In this document: piece after piece, positions 56,549 through 64,000 of the stretch
How positions within the stretch are numbered: the stretch's first letter is position 1
Layout of the letters: every line of letters starts with the position of its first letter
Assembly (NCBI RefSeq): GCF_004307015.1
Contig: NZ_SIJL01000001.1
Span: forward strand, 186,001 to 250,000
Reading direction: 5' to 3'
Source: Thermus thermamylovorans
GTDB lineage: Bacteria > Deinococcota > Deinococci > Deinococcales > Thermaceae
Length of the DNA: 64,000 bases
The notes under the pieces: generated by a model
Database searches by the model: none
Seen by the model: only the letters and a program-made list of their open reading frames with translations
Told to the model about the DNA's origin: nothing
Made by a program: the position numbers and the translations under genes

Positions 56549-57882
56549 AGAAGGTGCTCATCGCCAACCGGGGCGAGATCGCCCTGCGGATCATCCGGGC
56601 GGCCAAGGAGCTCGGCCTCAAGACCGTGGTGGCCCACTCCACCGCCGACGAGCGGAGCCTGCCCGTGCTCCTGGCCGACGAGGCCATCTGCATCGGGCCG
56701 CCCCCCTCGGGGCAGAGCTACCTGAACATCCCCAACCTGCTTTCCGCGGCCATCGTCACCGGGGCGGACGCCATCCACCCCGGCTACGGCTTCCTGGCGG
56801 AAAACGCCACCTTCGCGGAGATGTGCCGGGAGCACGGCATCGCCTTCATCGGCCCCACCCCGGAGAACATGCGCGCCCTTGGGGACAAGGCCACCGCCCG
56901 CAAGGTGGCCCGGGAGGCGGGGGTGCCCACGGTCCCGGGCACGGACGAGCTCACGGGCGTGGAGGAGGCCAAGGGGGCCGCCCAGGAGATCGGCTATCCC
57001 GTGATCCTCAAGGCCTCCGCCGGGGGCGGGGGCCGGGGGATGCGGGTGGTGCACACGGAGGAGGAGCTGGAGCGGGCCATCCAGCAGGCCCAGGAGGAGG
57101 CCCGGGCCGCCTTCGGCAACCCGGCGGTCTACCTGGAGAAGTACATCGAGGAGCCCAAGCACATCGAGATCCAGGTCCTGGGGGACGGGGAGGAGGTCAT
57201 CCACCTCTGGGAAAGGGACTGCTCCATCCAGCGCCGGCACCAGAAGCTCCTGGAGGAGGCCCCCAGCGTCCTGCCTTACGAGACCCGCAAGGCCATCGCC
57301 GAGGCCGCCGCCCGCCTCGCCCGGCACGTGGGCTACGTGTCCGCGGGCACCCTGGAGTTCTTGGTGGACAAGGAGGGGAACTTCTACTTCATCGAGATGA
57401 ACACCCGCATCCAGGTGGAGCACCCCATCACGGAGATGATCACCGGGGTGGACCTGGTCCAGGCCCAGTTCCGCATCGCCCAGGGGGAGAGGCTTTGGCT
57501 TAGGCAGGAGGACATCGAGGTCCGGGGCCACGCCATCGAGGCCCGCATCAACGCCGAGGACCCCGAGCGGGGCTTCCGCCCCGCCATCGGCAAGGTGGAA
57601 ACCCTCCTCTTCCCCGGGGGGCCCGGCATCCGGGTGGACAGCCACCTCTACGCCGGCTACCAGATCCCCCCCCACTACGACAGCCTCATCGCCAAGGTCA
57701 TCGCCTGGGCGCCGAGCCGGGAGGAGGCCATAAGGCGCATGGAGCGGGCTCTGGCGGAAACGGTCATCGAGGGGCCCGGCCTCAAGACCACCATCCCCTT
57801 CCACCAGAAGGTTCTGCAAAACGCCTTCTTCCGCCGGGGGGCCGTGTACACCAACTTCGTGGCCCGGCGCATGGAGCTGTAG
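56545..57882 (+). CDS. accC: Biotin carboxylase subunit of acetyl-CoA carboxylase
   Basis: The 445-residue ATP-grasp enzyme carboxylates biotin on Acc[70 protein letters not shown] and [17 protein letters not shown]. It makes the first half of malonyl-CoA synthesis. The longer frame to 56299 lies inside accB and is rejected. The carboxyltransferase genes are elsewhere. Confidence 0.97.
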   Translation: MKKVLIANRGEIALRIIRAAKELGLKTVVAHSTADERSLPVLLADEAICIGPPPSGQSYLNIPNLLSAAIVTGADAIHPGYGFLAENATFAEMCREHGIAFIGPTPENMRALGDKATARKVAREAGVPTVPGTDELTGVEEAKGAAQEIGYPVILKASAGGGGRGMRVVHTEEELERAIQQAQEEARAAFGNPAVYLEKYIEEPKHIEIQVLGDGEEVIHLWERDCSIQRRHQKLLEEAPSVLPYETRKAIAEAAARLARHVGYVSAGTLEFLVDKEGNFYFIEMNTRIQVEHPITEMITGVDLVQAQFRIAQGERLWLRQEDIEVRGHAIEARINAEDPERGFRPAIGKVETLLFPGGPGIRVDSHLYAGYQIPPHYDSLIAKVIAWAPSREEAIRRMERALAETVIEGPGLKTTIPFHQKVLQNAFFRRGAVYTNFVARRMEL

Positions 57883-57891
57883 ACTGGGCCT

Positions 57892-58233
57892 GTGAGGGTG
57901 GATTACGAGATCAGCGACCAGGCCCTGGAGGGCCTGGTACTCCACGCCCTAGAGGGGGTGGAGGGGGCAAGGCCCCTGGAGGCCCTGCCCCGTTCCCTGG
58001 GGGAGGTTTTCCGGCGCGTAAGGCCCGTCAAGGTGGAGCGTTCCCCCGAGGGGTTTGCCGTGGACCTGGTGCTGGCCGTGGACTACGGGGTGGCCATTCC
58101 CGAGCTGGCCCGGACGGTTCAGAAGGCGGTGGCCGAGGCCCTTTTCCTGGCCACCGGGGAGAGGGTCAGGGCGGTGAACGTCACCGTGGCCCAGGTGGAG
58201 TACCCCAGGGGGGGCCATGCTCAGGCGGGCTAG
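57892..58233 (+). CDS. Asp23/Gls24 family envelope stress protein
   Basis: The 113-residue protein starts at GTG and has the Asp23 block VDLVLAVDYGVAIPELARTV, then TGERVRAVNVTVAQVEY. Members interact with the membrane or fatty acid synthesis proteins. The position between accC and nusB is conserved in many bacteria. It overlaps nusB by 17 nt. Confidence 0.88.
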   Translation: MRVDYEISDQALEGLVLHALEGVEGARPLEALPRSLGEVFRRVRPVKVERSPEGFAVDLVLAVDYGVAIPELARTVQKAVAEALFLATGERVRAVNVTVAQVEYPRGGHAQAG

Positions 58234-58672
58234 GGAACTGGCCATGCGGGCCCTTTTCGCCCACACCCAGGGAGGGGTAGGCCTGGAAGAGGCCTTCCGC
58301 CACGCCCTGGAGGAGATGGGGGAGGAGGAGGATGCCTACAGCGATCCCCTGGACGAGGAAGGGGTGGCCTTTGCCCGCCGCCTCCTCCAGGGCTACCAGG
58401 CCCGCGCAGAGGAGGTGGACCGGGTGTTGGCGGGGACGGTGGAGGGCTGGGATTTCGCCCAGATGTCCAAGACCGACCTCACCGTGCTCCGCCTAGCGGT
58501 CTACGAGATGCTCTACGAGCCTACCCCCTTCGCCCCCCTCATCGAGGTGGCGGTGAAGATCGCCAACCGCTACGGGGGGGAGCACTCCGGAGCCTTCGTG
58601 AACGGGGTGCTGGGCCGCCTCTATCGGCGGATCCAGGAGGGCGAGCTTGCGGCAGCGCCTAAGGAGGGTTAG
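58217..58672 (+). CDS. nusB: Transcription antitermination factor NusB
   Basis: The 151-residue all-helical protein binds boxA RNA with S10: MLRRARELAMRALFAHTQGG at the N terminus, MSKTDLTVLRLAVYEML, IEVAVKIANRYGGEHSGAFV and NGVLGRLYRRIQE. It acts in rRNA operon antitermination. It starts inside the Asp23-like gene and is immediately followed by the folD GTG. Confidence 0.95.
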   Translation: MLRRARELAMRALFAHTQGGVGLEEAFRHALEEMGEEEDAYSDPLDEEGVAFARRLLQGYQARAEEVDRVLAGTVEGWDFAQMSKTDLTVLRLAVYEMLYEPTPFAPLIEVAVKIANRYGGEHSGAFVNGVLGRLYRRIQEGELAAAPKEG

Positions 58673-59524
58673 GTGACCCTTGCCCGCATCCTTTCCGGCC
58701 ACCCGGTGGCGGAGGCGGTCTACGCCGAGCTCCGCGAGGCCTTGCGCACCCTCCCCTTCCTCCCCTCCCTCCGGGTGATCCGCCTGGGGGAGGACCCGGC
58801 CTCGGTGGCCTACGTGCGCCTGAAGGACAAGAAAGCCCGGGAGCTTGGCCTGCTGAGCCAGGTGGAGGTCTACCCCGAGGACACCCCCGAGGAGGTCCTC
58901 CTGGCCCGGATCGGGGAGCTCAACCAAGACCCCGGGGTGGACGGCATCCTGGTCCAGCTCCCCCTCCCCCGGCACATCCGCAGCGAGCGGGTCCTCGAGG
59001 CCATCTCCCCCCTGAAGGACGTGGACGGCTTCCACCCGGTGAACGTGGGGCGGCTGTGGAGCGGGGGGGAGGGGCTTTTCCCCTGCACCCCTCTGGGTAT
59101 CCTCCGCCTTCTCCGGCACTACGGGGTGGCGCTCCGGGGCAAGGAGGTGGTGGTCCTGGGCCGCTCCAACATCGTGGGCCGGCCCCTGGCCGGCCTCCTC
59201 CTGCGGGAGGACGCCACGGTGACCGTGGCCCACTCCCGCACCCAGGGCCTGCCGGAGGTGGCCCGGCGGGCGGAGGTGCTGGTGGTGGCGGTGGGCCGCC
59301 CCCACCTGGTGCGCCGGGACTGGGTGCGGCCCGGGGCCGTGGTGGTGGACGTGGGGGTGAACCGGGTGGAGGGAAGGCTCCTCGGGGACGTGCACCCCGA
59401 GGTGGCGGAGGTGGCGGGGGCCCTCACCCCCGTCCCCGGGGGCGTGGGGCCCATGACCGTGGCCATGCTCATGGCCAACACCGTGAGGGCGGCCCTCCTG
59501 AGGCGGCATGGACCTCCTCGCTAA
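58673..59524 (+). CDS. folD: Methylenetetrahydrofolate dehydrogenase/cyclohydrolase
   Basis: The 283-residue bifunctional enzyme interconverts 5,10-methylene- and 10-formyl-tetrahydrofolate with NADP. It has the substrate motif ASVAYVRLKDKKARELG with the catalytic lysine, GILVQLPLPRHI, VVVLGRSNIVGRPLAGLLL and the C-terminal PVPGGVGPMTVAML. It starts at GTG right after nusB and overlaps the PAP2-like gene by 17 nt. Confidence 0.96.
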   Translation: MTLARILSGHPVAEAVYAELREALRTLPFLPSLRVIRLGEDPASVAYVRLKDKKARELGLLSQVEVYPEDTPEEVLLARIGELNQDPGVDGILVQLPLPRHIRSERVLEAISPLKDVDGFHPVNVGRLWSGGEGLFPCTPLGILRLLRHYGVALRGKEVVVLGRSNIVGRPLAGLLLREDATVTVAHSRTQGLPEVARRAEVLVVAVGRPHLVRRDWVRPGAVVVDVGVNRVEGRLLGDVHPEVAEVAGALTPVPGGVGPMTVAMLMANTVRAALLRRHGPPR

Positions 59525-59963
59525 CCAGGTCTTCTGGACCGCGGTGGTGGCCAATGCCCTGGCCCAGACCCTGAAGCTCTTCGTCTACTACTTCCTGGAG
59601 GGGCGGTTCCAGTGGGAGCGCTTCCTGGAGACCGGGGGCATGCCCAGCTCCCACGCGGCCACGGTGAGCGCCCTGGCGGTGGCCGTGGGCCTGCAGGAGG
59701 GCTTCGGCAGCGCCCTTTTCGCCGTGGCGGCGGTCTTCGCCCTCATCGTCATGTACGACGCCACCGGGATCCGCCGGGCCGCAGGCCTCCACGCCCAGCT
59801 CCTCAACCAGCTGGTGCAGGAGCTGCAGCGGGTCCTGGAAAGGGGACCTGCTCCCGAGCCCCTCAAGGAGCTTCTGGGCCACACCTACCTGGAGGTCCTG
59901 GTGGGAGCCCTCCTGGGGGTCCTGGTGGCCCTGGCCAGCTATCAGCTCTTCCCCGCGGCGTAG
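59508..59963 (+). CDS. Divergent PAP2 family membrane protein
   Basis: The 151-residue protein matches the divergent PAP2 (DUF212) family: QTLKLFVYYFLEGRFQWERF, TGGMPSSHAATVSALA with the acid phosphatase-like SSH, MYDATGIRRAAGLHAQLLNQ, and EPLKELLGHTYLEVLVGALL with a catalytic-type histidine. It probably removes phosphate from a lipid-linked substrate, but no member I recall is biochemically defined. It overlaps the convergent small gene by 22 nt. Confidence 0.9.
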   Translation: MDLLANQVFWTAVVANALAQTLKLFVYYFLEGRFQWERFLETGGMPSSHAATVSALAVAVGLQEGFGSALFAVAAVFALIVMYDATGIRRAAGLHAQLLNQLVQELQRVLERGPAPEPLKELLGHTYLEVLVGALLGVLVALASYQLFPAA

Positions 59964-60142
59964 AAGGCCAGGGCCTGCCCCAGGAGGAAGACCAGAAGCC
60001 CCAGGACCGGGGAGAGGAAGAAGACGAAGAAGGCCAGGAAGAGGGCCCCCAGGAGGGGGAGAAGGGGTTTGCGGAACAGGTGGAAGACGTAGAGGTTGAT
60101 CAGGCCAAAGACCAGGAGGACCACCAGGGCCACGGTTTCCAC
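59942..60142 (-). CDS. Small two-helix membrane protein (66 residues)
   Basis: The frame starts at GTG with METVALVVLLVFGLINLYVF. It has two hydrophobic stretches split by HLFRKPLLPLLG, and ends ALAFYAAGKS. TACAAT lies 8 nt before the start codon. Function unknown. The stop falls inside the PAP2-like gene. Confidence 0.65.
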   Translation of the reverse strand: METVALVVLLVFGLINLYVFHLFRKPLLPLLGALFLAFFVFFLSPVLGLLVFLLGQALAFYAAGKS

Positions 60143-60150
60143 GAAGGGGC

Positions 60151-60156
60151 ATTGTA
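60151..60156 (-). promoter_or_regulatory. -10 box of the 66-residue membrane protein
   Basis: TACAAT on the minus strand, 8 nt before the GTG at 60142. No -35. Confidence 0.45.
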
Positions 60157-60161
60157 CCCTT

Positions 60162-60189
60162 TTGCCGTGGCCGGGCCATGGGGTAACCT
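60162..60189 (+). promoter_or_regulatory. Promoter of the EMO-like reductase
   Basis: TTGCCG (60162-60167), 16 nt, TAACCT (60184-60189), with a short leader holding AAGGAGGG before the ATG at 60217. A TATAAG (60201-60206) is an alternative. Confidence 0.45.
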
Positions 60190-60216
60190 TTTACCGAGTA
60201 TAAGGAGGGTTTAGGC

Positions 60217-62188
<1,972 letters not shown>

Positions 62189-62199
<11 letters not shown>

Positions 62200-62717
62200 G
62201 GTAGGCGGCGAAGGCCCGCCACCCCGCCATCCACCCCTCCCCGAAGGCCTTCAGGGCCAGGCCGGGGGGCGGGAGGAGGAGCTCCAGGGGTTCCCAGTAG
62301 AAGGGGCTTCCCGGCCTTCCCCGCCTGGCCGCCTCTTTCCGGGTGAAGCCCTCCACCAGGAGGAGCCCCCCGGACCGGAGGCGGGGGGGGAGGGACCGGA
62401 GGAGGGAGCGGTTCACGTAGTAGCTCAGGAGGATGACGGCGAAGGGGCCTTCGGGCAGGGCCTCCAGGGCCCCGGAGGCCTCGAGGTCCAGCTCCAGGGC
62501 CGTAAGCCCCGGGGCGCCCCGAAGCCGCCTCAAGGCCTCCCGGCTCCGCTCCACCAGGACCACGGGGCGGCCCCGCTCCAGGAAGTAGCGGGCGTTCCGC
62601 CCCAAGCCCCCCGCCAGGTCCAGCACCGGCCCCAGGGGGGCCAGGGGCCCGTAGGCCCGCACCACGAAGGCGGGCTCCCCCACCTCCCCGGCCTCCCGGT
62701 AAAAGGCGTCCCAGTCC

Positions 62718-62725
<8 letters not shown>
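62189..62725 (-). CDS. Class I SAM-dependent methyltransferase
   Basis: The 178-residue protein has SAM motif I VLDLAGGLGRNARYFLERG, an acidic residue in VVLVERSREAL, and FAVILLSYYVNRSLL as motif II. The fold is the Rossmann type of small tellurite-resistance-like methyltransferases. The substrate is unknown. It overlaps the esterase gene by 8 nt and its stop overlaps the end of the EMO-like gene by 11 nt. Confidence 0.88.

Positions 62726-64000
<1,275 letters not shown>

Overview
This window is a high-GC, densely packed stretch of a Thermus chromosome. The DNA polymerase I is an unmistakable Taq-family enzyme. The ba3 cytochrome oxidase, MglAB, RNase J/PNPase, RbfA, the YbgC-type thioesterase, GalE-like, CoaE and lactate dehydrogenase proteins also read as Thermus orthologues. 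The polA protein differs from T. aquaticus at many positions and, as I remember published sequences, looks nearer the T. brockianus/T. scotoductus side of the genus; I would not name a species. I saw no tRNA, rRNA, insertion sequence, prophage or CRISPR array.

Layout. 1-513: 5' part of a methylmalonyl-CoA mutase gene. 568-3425 (minus): gfh1-lysS-CDF transporter. 3513-8263 (minus): nfeD-floA-anchored protein-phoH-ybeY-dgkA-zinc-binding protein. 8326-12210 (plus): aroE, IMPACT-family protein, polA, then a frameshifted Uma2 remnant. 12559-18046 (plus): glmM-rbfA-thioesterase-aminotransferase-rnr. 18079-20461 (minus): MEMO-like protein and tRNA nucleotidyltransferase, head-to-head with coaE-SDR-sufE-plsY (20441-22710). 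22757-35847 (minus): two complete LIV-type ABC importer operons, each with its own acyl-CoA synthetase. 36011-37423 (plus): an argininosuccinate-lyase-like enzyme. 37316-39571: a transporter remnant, a GalE-type epimerase and a thioredoxin-fold protein. 39639-43040 (plus): a calcium-type P-ATPase and a CaCA exchanger, convergent with a UspA protein. 43469-47753 (minus): RNase J, PNPase, S15. 47931-50806 (minus): ba3 oxidase, including the 34-residue subunit IIa. 50988-52071 (minus): mglBA. 52089-59963 (plus): M20 peptidase, ureohydrolase SpeB, a 54-residue membrane protein, an unknown protein, efp, accB-accC, Asp23-like, nusB, folD, PAP2-like. 60217-62199: a membrane Fe-S reductase resembling ETF:menaquinone oxidoreductase. 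62189-63656 (minus): methyltransferase and esterase. 63673-64000: 5' part of ldh.

Themes. (1) The two LIV-type operons pair uptake with CoA activation. The second starts at a TTGACA promoter whose start region carries a palindrome almost identical to the recalled T. thermophilus PfmR operator, which suggests fatty or aromatic acid import rather than amino acid uptake. The acetyl-CoA carboxylase subunits, the EMO-like reductase and methylmalonyl-CoA mutase fit a lipid/acyl-CoA economy. (2) Many genes have a TANNNT -10 box only 6-9 nt before the start codon, the pattern of leaderless mRNA. This lets divergent genes sit 16-17 bp apart (ldh/esterase, mglB/M20) or even overlap at their 5' ends (cca/coaE). 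(3) RNA decay genes form a block with stem-loops in each gap. (4) Two decayed genes (Uma2, TDT-type transporter) account for the only gene-free stretches longer than 300 bp.
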